Shown here one piece after another: positions 38,193 through 48,959 of a stretch of 64,000 bases of DNA. The notes under the pieces are model-generated. The model was not told where the DNA came from. It searched no databases and saw nothing but the letters and a program-made list of their open reading frames with translations. This DNA is from Cupriavidus necator (lineage in GTDB: Bacteria > Pseudomonadota > Gammaproteobacteria > Burkholderiales > Burkholderiaceae): NCBI RefSeq assembly GCF_013141915.1, contig NZ_SROX01000002.1:581176-645175 (forward strand), in the 5' to 3' direction. The translations under genes and the position numbers were made by a program. The stretch's first letter is position 1, and each line of letters opens with the position of its first letter.

Positions 38193-40145
38193 TCAGGGCA
38201 GGCTGGTGGTAGTCACCGCCGACGGCGTGACCGTGCCCAGGCGCGACTTCAGCGACTGCGGCCGGCCACTCATCAATGCAGCATAGTACGTAGCGTTGGA
38301 AAGCACATTCTTCACATAGCCGCGCGTTTCACTGAACGGAATGGTCTCTGCAAAGATCGCGCCTTCCACCGGCCGCGCCAGCGTGCTGCGCCAGGCCTTG
38401 GGCCGGCCCGGGCCGGCGTTGTACGCGGCCGAGGCCAGCGTCCAGGAGCTGTCCAGGTCGGTCAGCACCATGTTCAGGTAGTTGGTGCCGAGCTGGATGT
38501 TGACGGTGGGATCGGCCATCATCGACGGCGAAAAGTCGCTCATGCCGATCTTGCGCGCCACGTACCTGGCCGTGGCCGGCATCACCTGCATCAGCCCATG
38601 GGCCCCGGCCGACGAGCGCGCATTCATGATGAAGCGCGACTCCTGGCGGATCAGGCCGTACACCCATGACATGTCCAGGCCGACCTCGTCGGTGGCGCGC
38701 TGCATGATGTCGCGGTACGGCATCAGGAAGCGCAGCGTGAAGTCATGCTCGTTGCGGGTGCGGTCGGCGGAGTTGACGGTGCGGTCCAGCAACTCGAGGC
38801 GGCGCGCATATTCGGCCGCGGCCAGCAGCTCGCGGTCGCTCATGTTGCGCAGCTCCCAGTTCCACTCGCGGTTGCCCTCGAAGCGCAGGTTCATGGCGTA
38901 GAACTTCTGCGCGCGCTGAAAACCGGGGCGCGCGCGCATCGCCATGGCCTCGGCATCGCTGACGGTGGTGCGCGCCGGCAGCGTGATGCGGTTGCCCAGC
39001 TCCTCGCTGGCCAGCTGGCCGTAGAAATTGAACTGGCCGGCAATCTGCTGGAAGTTCTGCTGGGCCTCGGTGTCGCGGCCGTCGGCCTTGAGCGCGCGGC
39101 CATACCAGTAGATCCACGCCGGGTCCTTGGCGCGCAGTTCCGGGCGCATCAGCTCGACCGCCTGGCGCACCTGCTTCCAGTCGCCCTGGCGCAGCGCGGC
39201 GCGCACGCGCCATTCCTGCGTGTCGTCGGACAGCCACTGGTTGCCGCCCAGGTCCATCTGGCGGCGGTAGTAGCCGGCCGCCTCGGGCAACAGCTTCTTG
39301 GCCGCGAACTGGCCAATCACGCCCCAGGCCGCGCCCTGCTCGTCGCGCGACAGCGCGCCCTGGGCAGTGGCCAGATACGCCGCCGCCTGCGACGGGTCGG
39401 CGCGCGCCATCTTGACGATGGTCGCCAGGGTATCGCCGTCCACGCGCGCGTCGGGTAGCAGCGCGGCGATCTTGCCGGCCAGCGTGAGGTAGTTCTGCTC
39501 CAGCGCCAGGCGCGCCTGGAAGGCCACGTCGCTGCGCTGGATCTGCTGGCTCTGCGCCAGGTAGCCGATCAGGTCGACACAGCCCTCGCCGTAGTACCTG
39601 GGATCGCTCAGCACGTTGCGCGCATCGGCGGCCACGTTCTGGCCCTTGAGCGCGCGCGACAGCAGCGCATAGCACTCGACCTGGGTATCGTCCTTGAGCG
39701 CGAACTGCGGATACTCGACGTCGAAATTGGCCCAGTCGCGCTTCTTGCCCAGCACCAGCAGCCAGTCATTGCGCATGCGGTCGGCGATCGCGTCGCCCTT
39801 GTAGCGCTGCAGGAATACGCGTACCTGGTCGTCCGGCGCATCGATGCGGGCCAGGCCGCTGGCGTCGAACAGCTGCGGCTTGATGCGGAAGTACTCGACA
39901 TAGGACGGCACCGGGTAATCCACCAGCGTGGCCGAGATCGCGTAGGCGCGTTCGACGTCGTTCTTGCGCGCGGCTTCGCGCAGCGCGGTGAAGGCCTCGT
40001 CGGGATCGCTGGGGATCACCGTCGACGGCGCGCGCGACACTGCCTGCGGGCGCTTCTGTGCGTGGACCGGCGTGACAAGCAATGCACATGCAAGGGCGAT
40101 CCAGGCGGCCCGCCCTGCACGCTGCAGATATACTCCCTTCAGCAT
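38193..40145 (-). CDS. soluble lytic murein transglycosylase
   Basis: 650 aa periplasmic enzyme of the Slt70 family. Signal peptide AAWIALACALLVTPVHAQ near residues 13-30. A long alpha-superhelical U-domain fills residues 60-470 and a C-terminal lysozyme-like SLT domain follows: YGLIRQESRFIMNARSSAGA with catalytic Glu, GLMQVMPATARYV, QLGTNYLNMVL and AAYNAGPGRPKAW. It cleaves peptidoglycan between MurNAc and GlcNAc to give 1,6-anhydro ends. It is divergent from the 5-formyl-THF cyclo-ligase gene across 105 bp. Confidence 0.95.
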   Translation of the reverse strand: MLKGVYLQRAGRAAWIALACALLVTPVHAQKRPQAVSRAPSTVIPSDPDEAFTALREAARKNDVERAYAISATLVDYPVPSYVEYFRIKPQLFDASGLARIDAPDDQVRVFLQRYKGDAIADRMRNDWLLVLGKKRDWANFDVEYPQFALKDDTQVECYALLSRALKGQNVAADARNVLSDPRYYGEGCVDLIGYLAQSQQIQRSDVAFQARLALEQNYLTLAGKIAALLPDARVDGDTLATIVKMARADPSQAAAYLATAQGALSRDEQGAAWGVIGQFAAKKLLPEAAGYYRRQMDLGGNQWLSDDTQEWRVRAALRQGDWKQVRQAVELMRPELRAKDPAWIYWYGRALKADGRDTEAQQNFQQIAGQFNFYGQLASEELGNRITLPARTTVSDAEAMAMRARPGFQRAQKFYAMNLRFEGNREWNWELRNMSDRELLAAAEYARRLELLDRTVNSADRTRNEHDFTLRFLMPYRDIMQRATDEVGLDMSWVYGLIRQESRFIMNARSSAGAHGLMQVMPATARYVARKIGMSDFSPSMMADPTVNIQLGTNYLNMVLTDLDSSWTLASAAYNAGPGRPKAWRSTLARPVEGAIFAETIPFSETRGYVKNVLSNATYYAALMSGRPQSLKSRLGTVTPSAVTTTSLP

Positions 40146-40250
40146 TCTTCTTCCTTGTCGATGACGGCGGCGCCCGGCGCCTGCACCAGTGTGCCAAAAG
40201 CCGCGGCTTCGCCGTCCGTGTTGGTTCGGACGAGGGCATTATCCCACGCC

Positions 40251-40835
40251 ATGTCTGCCACTCCTGCCACGACTGCACCCACCCCCGGCGCCGGCGACCG
40301 CCGCGCGCTACGCGCGCAACTGCTGGCGCAGCGGGCCGCCCTGCCGGCCCGCGCCGACACCGACGCGCGCATCGCGGCCGCGCTGTCCGAACTGCTGGCG
40401 GGCCTGGCCGTGCGCTGCCTGGGCTTCTACTGGCCGATCCAGCAGGAGTTCGACGCGCGCGCCGCGGTGGCGCAGTGGCTGGCCGACGTACCCGGCCGCC
40501 ATGCGGCGCTGCCCTCGGTCAGCCGCCCCGGTGCGCCGCTGGACTTTCACCTGTGGACGCCGGATACGCCCATGGCCACCGGCCACTATGGCATCCCGGT
40601 GCCGGACGGCACCGAGGCCGCCATGCCCGATGCGCTGCTTATTCCCTGTGTCGGTTTCAGCCCGGACAAGTTCCGCCTGGGCTATGGCGGCGGCTTCTAC
40701 GACCGCACGCTGGCGGCCATGGCGCCGCGGCCGGTGGCAATCGGCATCGGCCACGACGCTTGCCGTATCGCGCTGCAGGCGCAGCCGCACGACATCGCCA
40801 TGGACTGGATCGTGACAGAGTCAGGTGCGTTCTAG
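40251..40835 (+). CDS. 5-formyltetrahydrofolate cyclo-ligase
   Basis: 194 aa. It converts 5-formyl-THF to 5,10-methenyl-THF with ATP. The N-terminal helix RRALRAQLLAQRAALPA, the middle FYWPIQQEFDARA, and the C-terminal signature RLGYGGGFYDRTLA with the nearby DALLIPCVGFSPDKF identify the family. The start at 40251 is the first ATG with an appropriate N-terminus. Its stop overlaps the convergent neighbour's stop (shared CTAG). Confidence 0.94.
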   Translation: MSATPATTAPTPGAGDRRALRAQLLAQRAALPARADTDARIAAALSELLAGLAVRCLGFYWPIQQEFDARAAVAQWLADVPGRHAALPSVSRPGAPLDFHLWTPDTPMATGHYGIPVPDGTEAAMPDALLIPCVGFSPDKFRLGYGGGFYDRTLAAMAPRPVAIGIGHDACRIALQAQPHDIAMDWIVTESGAF

Positions 40836-41590
40836 GCCGGATCGGACCCGGCCTCCCGCACCAGCTCATCGACCAGCGCGCGCATGCAGCGCCAGTGCGA
40901 GCCTTCCCAGAACACCCGCCGGCAGCCGTCGCAAGTGACGAAGCTGCGATGGCGCTCGAGCACGCCGTCCGGCACGCGTCCGGCCGCGGCGGACGCCTCC
41001 AGCGCGTGCAGCGGCACGTTGCAGTCCAGGCACAGCGAAAATGGCCGGGCGCTGCGCGCCAGGTCCAGCCGCGCGAAGATCTCGCGCACCTGCTGGCGCG
41101 GCTTGAGGGCGCGCACATAGCAGCCGTGCGTGATGCCACGGCGCTTGAGCAGCTCGCGGTCGCGCGTCAGCACGATGCGGCCCTCGTCGACGGCGATGCG
41201 CTCGATCTCGCTGTCCTCGAAATGGTTGTCGTAGAGCGTGTCGAAGCCGGTCATGCGCAGCAGATGGGCCAGGCCGCCGAGGTGGGCGTCGGCGACAAAG
41301 CGCATCACGCGCAGCGGCTGTTCGCGTACCCGCAGCAGCGGGGACACGTCGATGCGCTCGAACTTGGGATAGACCGAGACCCGGTCGCCATCGCACAGCT
41401 GCCGGTCGAATCCGCATGACTCGCCGTTGACCAGGATCAGCTCGACCTCGGTATGGGGCACGCCCAGCGCCTCGATCATGTGTTTGACCGTGGCGGCGCG
41501 CGCGCACACGCAGGACAGGTCGCGCCGGCGCTGGTCCGGCGCGAGGAAGTCGTTCAGTTCCTCGTAGAAGCGGAAGGTGGCGGTGACCAT
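40832..41590 (-). CDS. Ubl-fold / Mut7-C RNase domain protein
   Basis: 252 aa. Residues 1-85 form a ThiS/MoaD-like ubiquitin fold (ATFRFYEELNDFLAP, GDRVSVYPKFERID). Residues about 95-250 form a Mut7-C domain: RFVADAHLGGLAHLLRMTGF, IVLTRDRELLKRR, and a four-Cys zinc ribbon (CLDCN and CDGCRRVFW). This fusion is widespread but its role in bacteria is not established; RNase or RNA-processing activity is inferred from the Mut7 homologue. The stop codon overlaps that of the cyclo-ligase gene by convergence. Confidence 0.9.
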   Translation of the reverse strand: MVTATFRFYEELNDFLAPDQRRRDLSCVCARAATVKHMIEALGVPHTEVELILVNGESCGFDRQLCDGDRVSVYPKFERIDVSPLLRVREQPLRVMRFVADAHLGGLAHLLRMTGFDTLYDNHFEDSEIERIAVDEGRIVLTRDRELLKRRGITHGCYVRALKPRQQVREIFARLDLARSARPFSLCLDCNVPLHALEASAAAGRVPDGVLERHRSFVTCDGCRRVFWEGSHWRCMRALVDELVREAGSDPA

Positions 41591-41673
41591 GGGGCGAGTA
41601 TGGCACCGATTTTGGCGGGCGTGGTCAGCAGCTACGCCTGCGCACGAAGCTGGCTTCCGCGCCCCGCAGCAAG

Positions 41674-41703
41674 CTCCCCTCTCCCGCGCGCGGGAGAGGG
41701 GAG
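41674..41703. repeat. 30-bp perfect palindrome (REP-like)
   Basis: A perfect palindrome built from CTCCCCTCTCCCGCG and its complement lies between the Mut7-C gene and the TfoX-like gene. The same CCCCTCTCCC core recurs at 43340-43462, so it is a dispersed REP-type repeat and may also act as a transcription stop. Confidence 0.75.
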
Positions 41704-41728
41704 CAAACCCTTGGCAGTCGAACTGGGC

Positions 41729-42085
41729 TCAAGCGTTCCCGAGCCGCAGCGCCGCCTCGACCGCCAGCTTCGCCCACCGCGTCATCGCCGGCGGCGATTC
41801 GAGCGCGGCGGGCGGCAGGCTGAGGTAGTGGCGCATGGTGACCTCGCGCTTCGCGGACTGGTAGCGGAAAGGCTCGCTGCCCTCGTCCTCGAACCTGGCG
41901 CGCGTGGCCTCGTCCGCCTTCAGGTAGCAGGTGCCGCCGGACACCAGCGCGAACATCAGCCCGTCGTAGAACAGGCCGTGGCCACCGAACATGCGTTTCG
42001 CGGTGACCGGCCCGATGCGCGCCGCCAGCGGCCCCATCAGCTCGAGCAAGTGTTCGATGAAGGGATCGGCGCGGCGCGTGGCCAT
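41729..42085 (-). CDS. TfoX N-terminal domain protein
   Basis: 118 aa from MATRRADPFIEHLLELMGPL at 42085; an upstream open extension to 42190 overlaps metF and is Arg/Gly-rich. It carries the TfoX_N features RIGPVTAKRMFGGHGLFYDG and FALVSGGTCYLKADEATRA. Full TfoX is a competence regulator, but stand-alone N-domain proteins of this size are of unclear role. It is five bases downstream of metF and is probably co-transcribed with it. Confidence 0.9.
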   Translation of the reverse strand: MATRRADPFIEHLLELMGPLAARIGPVTAKRMFGGHGLFYDGLMFALVSGGTCYLKADEATRARFEDEGSEPFRYQSAKREVTMRHYLSLPPAALESPPAMTRWAKLAVEAALRLGNA

Positions 42086-42090
42086 GACGC

Positions 42091-42921
42091 TTACAGCTTC
42101 AGCCGCTGCCAGATCGCCTTGGTCGCGCCGGCCGCGTTGAGCGTGTAGAAGTGCAGCCCCGGCACGCCCGCGGCCAGCAGCCGCTCGCACAGCCCCGTGA
42201 CCACATCCAGCCCGAAGGCGCGGATCGACTCACGGTCGTCGCCGAAGCTTTCCAGGCGCTTGGCCACCCAGCGCGGCACTTCGGCGCCGCACATCTCGGA
42301 GAAGCGCATCAACTGCGAGTAATTGGTGATCGGCATGATGCCCGGCACGATCGGCACCTCGACGCCGAGCGCGCGCACATCGTCGACAAAGCGGAAGTAC
42401 GCGTCGGCGTTGTAGAAGTACTGGGTGATTGCCGAGTCGGCACCGGCCTTGACCTTGCGCACGAAGTTGTCGAGGTCATGGCGCGGCGATTTCGCCTGCG
42501 GGTGGTACTCGGGGTAGGCAGCCACCTCGATATTGAACCAGTCGCCGGTCTCGGCACGGATGAACTCCACCAGCTCGTTGGCGTAGCGGAATTCGCCGAT
42601 CTCGCCCATGCCCGACGGCATGTCGCCGCGCAGCGCGACGATATGGCGGATGCCGCCATCGCGGTACTGCTGCAGGATCGCGCGGATGCTCTCGCGCGAC
42701 GAGCCCACGCACGACAGGTGCGGCGCGGCCTCGATGCCTTCGCGCTGGATTTCCAGCACGGCGTCAAGCGTGCCCTGCTGCGTGGTGCCGCCGGCGCCGA
42801 ACGTCACCGAGATGTACTTGGGCTTGAGCGGTGCCAGCTGCGCACGCGTGTTGCGCAGCTTCTCGGTGCCCTCCGCCGTCTTGGGCGGGAAGAATTCAAA
42901 GCTGAAGTAGCGGTCTTGCAT
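42091..42921 (-). CDS. metF: methylenetetrahydrofolate reductase
   Basis: 276 aa FAD enzyme that reduces 5,10-methylene-THF to 5-methyl-THF for methionine synthesis. Signature parts: FSFEFFPPKTAEG (1-18 region), YISVTFGAGGTTQQGT, HIVALRGDMPSGMG, and ITQYFYNADAYFRFVDD. The short length is normal for the bacterial type without the regulatory domain. It lies in a methyl-cycle cluster with ahcY and a small membrane protein, all on the minus strand and probably under the ahcY SAH riboswitch if the transcript runs through. Confidence 0.96.
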   Translation of the reverse strand: MQDRYFSFEFFPPKTAEGTEKLRNTRAQLAPLKPKYISVTFGAGGTTQQGTLDAVLEIQREGIEAAPHLSCVGSSRESIRAILQQYRDGGIRHIVALRGDMPSGMGEIGEFRYANELVEFIRAETGDWFNIEVAAYPEYHPQAKSPRHDLDNFVRKVKAGADSAITQYFYNADAYFRFVDDVRALGVEVPIVPGIMPITNYSQLMRFSEMCGAEVPRWVAKRLESFGDDRESIRAFGLDVVTGLCERLLAAGVPGLHFYTLNAAGATKAIWQRLKL

Positions 42922-42961
42922 GATGGTGGCGCGCCGCGTTGGCGCGGCGCGCGAAATAGTG

Positions 42962-43312
42962 TCAGTCGTCGCGGTTGCCCAGCAGCAGGCTGGCCAGCAG
43001 CCACGAGATCACGCTGTACAGGATCGAGCCCAGCAAGGCCGCCCAGAAGCCGCCGACGGTAAAGCCCGACAGCAGGTTGCCGACGAACAGGAACAGCAGC
43101 GCGTTGATGACGAAGATAAACAGCCCCAGCGTCAGCAGCGTCACCGGCAGCGTCAGGATCACCAGGATCGGACGGATCAGCGTATTGACCAGCCCCAGCA
43201 CCAGCGCCGCCAGCATTGCCGAGCCGAAGCTCTTGATGTGGATCGACGGGATGATGTACGGCAAGACGAACAGCGCAACGGCGTTGATGATCCAGACGAC
43301 CAGTAGTCTCAT
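42962..43312 (-). CDS. phage holin family / small integral membrane protein
   Basis: 116 aa from MRLLVVWIINAVALFVLPYI at 43312. Four hydrophobic helices and the motif IHIKSFGSAMLAALVLGLVN place it in the family often labelled phage holin family protein (DUF4126/Ycf-like small membrane proteins). It is a chromosomal household gene commonly found between ahcY and metF in Burkholderiales and is not evidence of a prophage. An open extension to 43351 has no support. Confidence 0.85.
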   Translation of the reverse strand: MRLLVVWIINAVALFVLPYIIPSIHIKSFGSAMLAALVLGLVNTLIRPILVILTLPVTLLTLGLFIFVINALLFLFVGNLLSGFTVGGFWAALLGSILYSVISWLLASLLLGNRDD

Positions 43313-43339
43313 GACGGCTCCTTGGTTGGCGTGGTTGCT

Positions 43340-43462
43340 CCCCTCTCCCATTTATGGGAGAGGGGTCGGGGGAGAGGGCCGGCGCATCTCGATGCGATAT
43401 GCCTTGCTTCGTGGCAGCGCCTGCCCTCTCCCCCAGCCCCTCTCCCGCACGCGGGAGAGGGG
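43340..43462. repeat. pair of REP-like hairpins between ahcY and the membrane-protein gene
   Basis: Hairpin one pairs CCCCTCTCCCA (43340-43350) with 43355-43365. Hairpin two pairs CCCCTCTCCCGC (43437-43448) with 43451-43462. The spacer between contains a further inverted pair (GGGGGAGAGGGCC and its partner GCCCTCTCCCCC near 43423-43434), a BIME-like arrangement. It may modulate transcript stability between ahcY and metF. Confidence 0.75.
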
Positions 43463-43484
43463 AGTGGCGGCCTTCCCGCGCGCA

Positions 43485-44903
<1,419 letters not shown>

Positions 44904-45028
44904 GTTTCACTCCCGGTGAAGAGTGGCACGCAGGTGACGAGTACGGGGATCTGGCGGCCGTGGCATGGCGCTCGGGCACATGCAAAGCACGCGGATAGGT
45001 CGACTCGCCTCCGTGCGAAACCACGGAT

Positions 45029-45141
45029 CAGCGAGCGCCGTTGAAGACAGTCCGAGCCTGGCGGATGGCATGGGGCGGCTGTGCCGCCGGCCGCGCGATG
45101 TGCTGCGCTGGCCTCCATCCGTTGCAACGCTCCTCGGGAGG
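45029..45141 (-). promoter_or_regulatory. SAH riboswitch upstream of ahcY
   Basis: On the minus strand the leader contains the SAH aptamer core CCGAGGAGCGTTGCAACG (45137-45120), then CCAGGCTCGGACTG (45061-45048), then CAACGGCGCTCGCTG (45042-45028). These three segments match the consensus I recall for the RNA that senses S-adenosylhomocysteine and turns on ahcY. The P1, P2 and pseudoknot pairings are all available (AGGAGCG/CGCTC, GAGCC/GGCTC type). The aptamer 5' edge lies within a few bases of the inferred intron 3' end. Confidence 0.9.
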
Positions 45142-45178
45142 GTAGGAGTATACCATCGCTGGTGACACTCCCCCCTAA

Positions 45179-45212
45179 GAACCGTACGTGCGGGTTTCCC
45201 CGCATACGGCTC
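45179..45212 (-). ncRNA. group II intron domain V
   Basis: On the minus strand the 34-nt hairpin GAGCCGTATGCGGGGAAACC continues into a complementary arm with CGCACGTACGGTTC. The AGC-type catalytic triad region, GNRA-like tetraloop and two-base bulge are the classic domain V form. It overlaps the maturase stop codon by two bases. Confidence 0.9.
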
Positions 45213-46928
45213 AAGCCTCAACAAAGTGATCGAATAAATCGAACACCGGCTTCACAACGGTTCTACCGTGGTGGTGAACTTGAACATGGCAACCCGGATG
45301 CACCAGCACTCGGTTTCCTAGAGCGTCGGAACCGCCAAGAACGCGCGGCACGATGTGGTGATCATCCCACCCCGTCTCTTTGGTCATTTTGCACTGACAC
45401 AACGCACATAGACCCCGCTGGGACATATACAGCCTGATCCACTGCTTACGGTGCGACATGCTTTGCAGCATGCGCTCCTGTCGCAGTTTTTCCCCATACA
45501 TTTCCCAGATCGGATCAAAAGGATTGAATTCCCCCTTGACCTTCGCGTGCCTCCTGATCGGCGTGCCCGCGAGCGGGTATAGCTCCAACCAGAATGGATT
45601 GCCCTTTTTATCCACGGTTGTGGTACCAAACACCCAGTTCCGATTGCCGATGGTTACGAAATACCGCTTGCGTACCCAGTCAGCGTTCTTACCTCGATGT
45701 CGCCGCTTTGCCCACCTCCACAGAGCCTGAAAAACCATGCGCTCCATCCTGGTGAACATTGCCTTCGCTACCACTGGACTGTGATATTGCGCCCAGCCCC
45801 TTAGCATCGGATTCAGCAGTCGGATCAGATCCTCTTGCTTTCTTCCCTTCATGGCACTGATGACTCCTTTGACCTTGCGGTAGAACGCTTGCGCGTTTTT
45901 CTTGCTCGGCTTGATAAGCAGTTTTCCCGAGTACTTCCGGAAATTCCACCCAAGGAAATCAAAGCCTTCGGCGATATTGACGATCCGCGTTTTCTCCGTC
46001 GATAGTGTCAGCCCCCTAACAGCGAGGAACTGCTCCACCCACGGCTTCACTTCGTATTCCAAGACCTCCGGTGTGTTACCGGTGATCACGAAGTCGTCCG
46101 CATAGCGCACAACATTTACCTTGTGCCTTCGTAGGTTGTGGGCCCCTAACTTCGCCTTGAGGGCGGTGGTCAGTTGCTGTTCCAACCCGTTCAGCGCCAC
46201 ATTTGCCAGAGTTGGGGAAATGATGCCCCCCTGTGGTGTTCCGGCGTCGGTCGCCTGAAACTGGCCTTGAAATACCACGCCAGCTTTTAGCCATTTCCTA
46301 AGGATGGCTTTGTCCATTGGGACATTGCGCTCCAACCAGTCATATGGTCAAAGCACCCCTTGATATCCGCCTCCAGCACCCATTGGGCCGAAACCTTCTG
46401 GGATAGGGAGGCGAATAGCTGGCTCATGGCATCCGCAGTAGACCGATTGATCCGAAACCCATACGAGTTCGGATCGCTCGTTCCTTCGGACACCGGTTCC
46501 AGCGCCAGCAGATACAACGCTTGCATGGCTCGGTCCAACATGGTCGGAATGCCCAGGGGGCGCTTCTTACCGTTGGCTTTGGGAATGTAGACCCTCCTTA
46601 ATGGCAGTGGCCTGTACCCCCGGCGCTTCAACTGCCCGATGGCTTCCCACCGGACTTCAGGCGTTTCCCACGTTACGCGATCGACTCCCGCCGTCCGCGC
46701 ACCTTGGTTCATCGTCACTCGCCGTACCGCCGATGCCTTGGCGGAGAACGAGCGGGTCAAGGATCTTTGCAGGGCTTTCGCCCGACGCCAATCCTTTTCC
46801 TGTGTTGCCTTCGCAATTCGAATCTGCATTACTCGAACGTTCCGCTCTATGCGGCGCCAATCGATGTCGCCCCACTTCTGCGGTACGCCGGAAGGCGCAG
46901 ATTCATCCTCGCGGATCAATGCTTCCAT
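45211..46928 (-). pseudogene. intron-encoded reverse transcriptase/maturase with HNH domain, frameshifted
   Basis: The first part (46928 to about 46340) ends VLEADIKGCFDHM, then goes out of frame. The second part begins in another frame with ERNVPMDKAILRKWL and runs to 45211. Together they make one group II maturase: N-terminal RT0/RT1 and RT2 (IPKANGKKRPLGIPTMLDRA), catalytic YADDFVI, PQGGIISPTLANVALNG, maturase domain X (LRGWAQYHSPVV), and a C-terminal HNH endonuclease (CALCQCKMTKE, DDHHIVPRVLGGSD). Comparing with the usual DIKGCFDHISHDWL, about seven bases are missing near 46340-46350. The protein cannot be made whole, so splicing would need another maturase. Confidence 0.85.
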
Positions 46929-48064
46929 GCTGCCCTCCTATCTTGAGGATCTTCCCCAACATCGAGAGACAACATGCCCCTTGCGGGACAAGTTGTCCCA
47001 CAAGGGAAGAAAAGTTAAACAAGCGAGTTCAGTCAGTCGTCTTGCGACGAGTAGACCAGTCGGAAGTCTGCCCGCTTTCGCGTGGGATGATGTTTCAATC
47101 CCTATCCGGATCATTACAACCCGGCATTCGCTTTTTCCAACCTCCCATACCCGCACAGCCGACAGCGTTCCTTGCGGTTCGCCTGCCTGAGCCAAACGGC
47201 ACTCGGGCAGCCATACGGGCTTACCACGTTCCCCACGCGTTACACGACTGGGTTAGGACCTGCCTCTTCGCCGATGGCTTAACGACGACGTACTCCGACC
47301 ACTCAGCGGAGTATCCAGCCACGTACCTTTTGGTGAGTGCCTATCATCAGCTTTGGCACCGTAATACTCACGACGTTTATCAGCAGTTCACATGTGTTGC
47401 CCATACCAGCCAGCCTAGCTCCTCAACCGATGCTGCTTCGGTTTGCTGCCTACGGACCTCACGATCCATTGGCACCCTTACGGGGGCTACATTGTCAGGG
47501 AAGCTTCACACCCCACCGTTACCAGTGACGCATGTCCCCCTAGGCTACCGCTAGTCGCATAGCGGGTTCTCTATCAAGGCGCCCTCGCGGGCGTGCTCGA
47601 CCGAACCATAACGCGTAGAGCTTACGCTCCGGGCCTCAGTCCTTACTTATGTGCTCCCGTAAAGGCGAGCGCTTACCGACGTGCAAGCGCAGTGGCTGCA
47701 GTCGGTCCAAGACGCGATGCCGACCCGATGGGTCGGTTTAAATCGTGTGGCAGTTATGCAACAGAGACGAGCGCAGACGCCTTCCCGCTGGGAAAGTGTC
47801 AAGGCGAATTCGCCCAAAGGCGAGCGTCCCCGCCTTGGGCGATGGCTGGCTGTTGACCAGCAAAAGCAAGCTACAATCCCTACCGAAAATCCGGCAGGCA
47901 TTGCACCGATTGACTTACCTCACCTTGCGGCTCGGCGTGTCTAAGCAAGAAATGGTTGGGGTTGGACGGTGTCAGCCGAGGCCGTCACCTTGTCCCAACA
48001 AAGGTCGATGCTCCTTACGTTGGAGCTACCCGGACACGAGAGTGCGTGTCGCACGAGTGGCGGT

Positions 48065-48093
48065 ATTGTAGCGTGCCCGGGCGCCTTGCGCAC
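48065..48093 (-). promoter_or_regulatory. candidate original ahcY promoter, now upstream of the intron
   Basis: On the minus strand TACAAT (48070-48065) is a good -10 box only 10 bp before the intron 5' end. No convincing -35 is seen (GTGCGC at the expected distance). If used, the transcript would start about 48058 and the first exon would be only a few bases. Its position in the 63-bp thiD/intron gap suggests it served the ahcY riboswitch before the intron was inserted. Confidence 0.4.
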
Positions 48094-48117
48094 CGGCCCT
48101 CCTTGATTTCCGCACAG

Positions 48118-48954
<837 letters not shown>

Positions 48955-48959
48955 ACGAT

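Larger units (their letters stand above)
45136..48054 (-). mobile_element. group II intron inserted in the ahcY leader
   Basis: About 2.9 kb. The 5' end at 48054 is GTGCG, as required. The flanking exon CCACTC pairs with EBS1 GAGTGG (47304-47299) in a hairpin loop closed by CTCCG/CGGAG. The preceding TACCG pairs with CGGTA (47550-47546), a candidate EBS2. Domain V (45179-45212) and a domain VI stem with a bulged branch-point A (complement at 45143) mark the 3' end, about 45136-45137, though the last dinucleotide does not clearly follow the usual AY. Domains I-III cover 46929-48054, about 1.1 kb, longer than the usual 0.5-0.7 kb. Long stretches of this region have no gene. Confidence 0.85.

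Noticed and set aside
42962..43312. Phage holin as prophage evidence
   Set aside because: The family name is historical; the gene lies in a conserved core cluster and no phage genes are nearby.
45147..45152. TATACT on the minus strand as a -10 box for ahcY
   Set aside because: It lies in the 3' arm of intron domain VI, pairs with GGAGTGT in the other arm, and has GGGGGG at the -35 distance.
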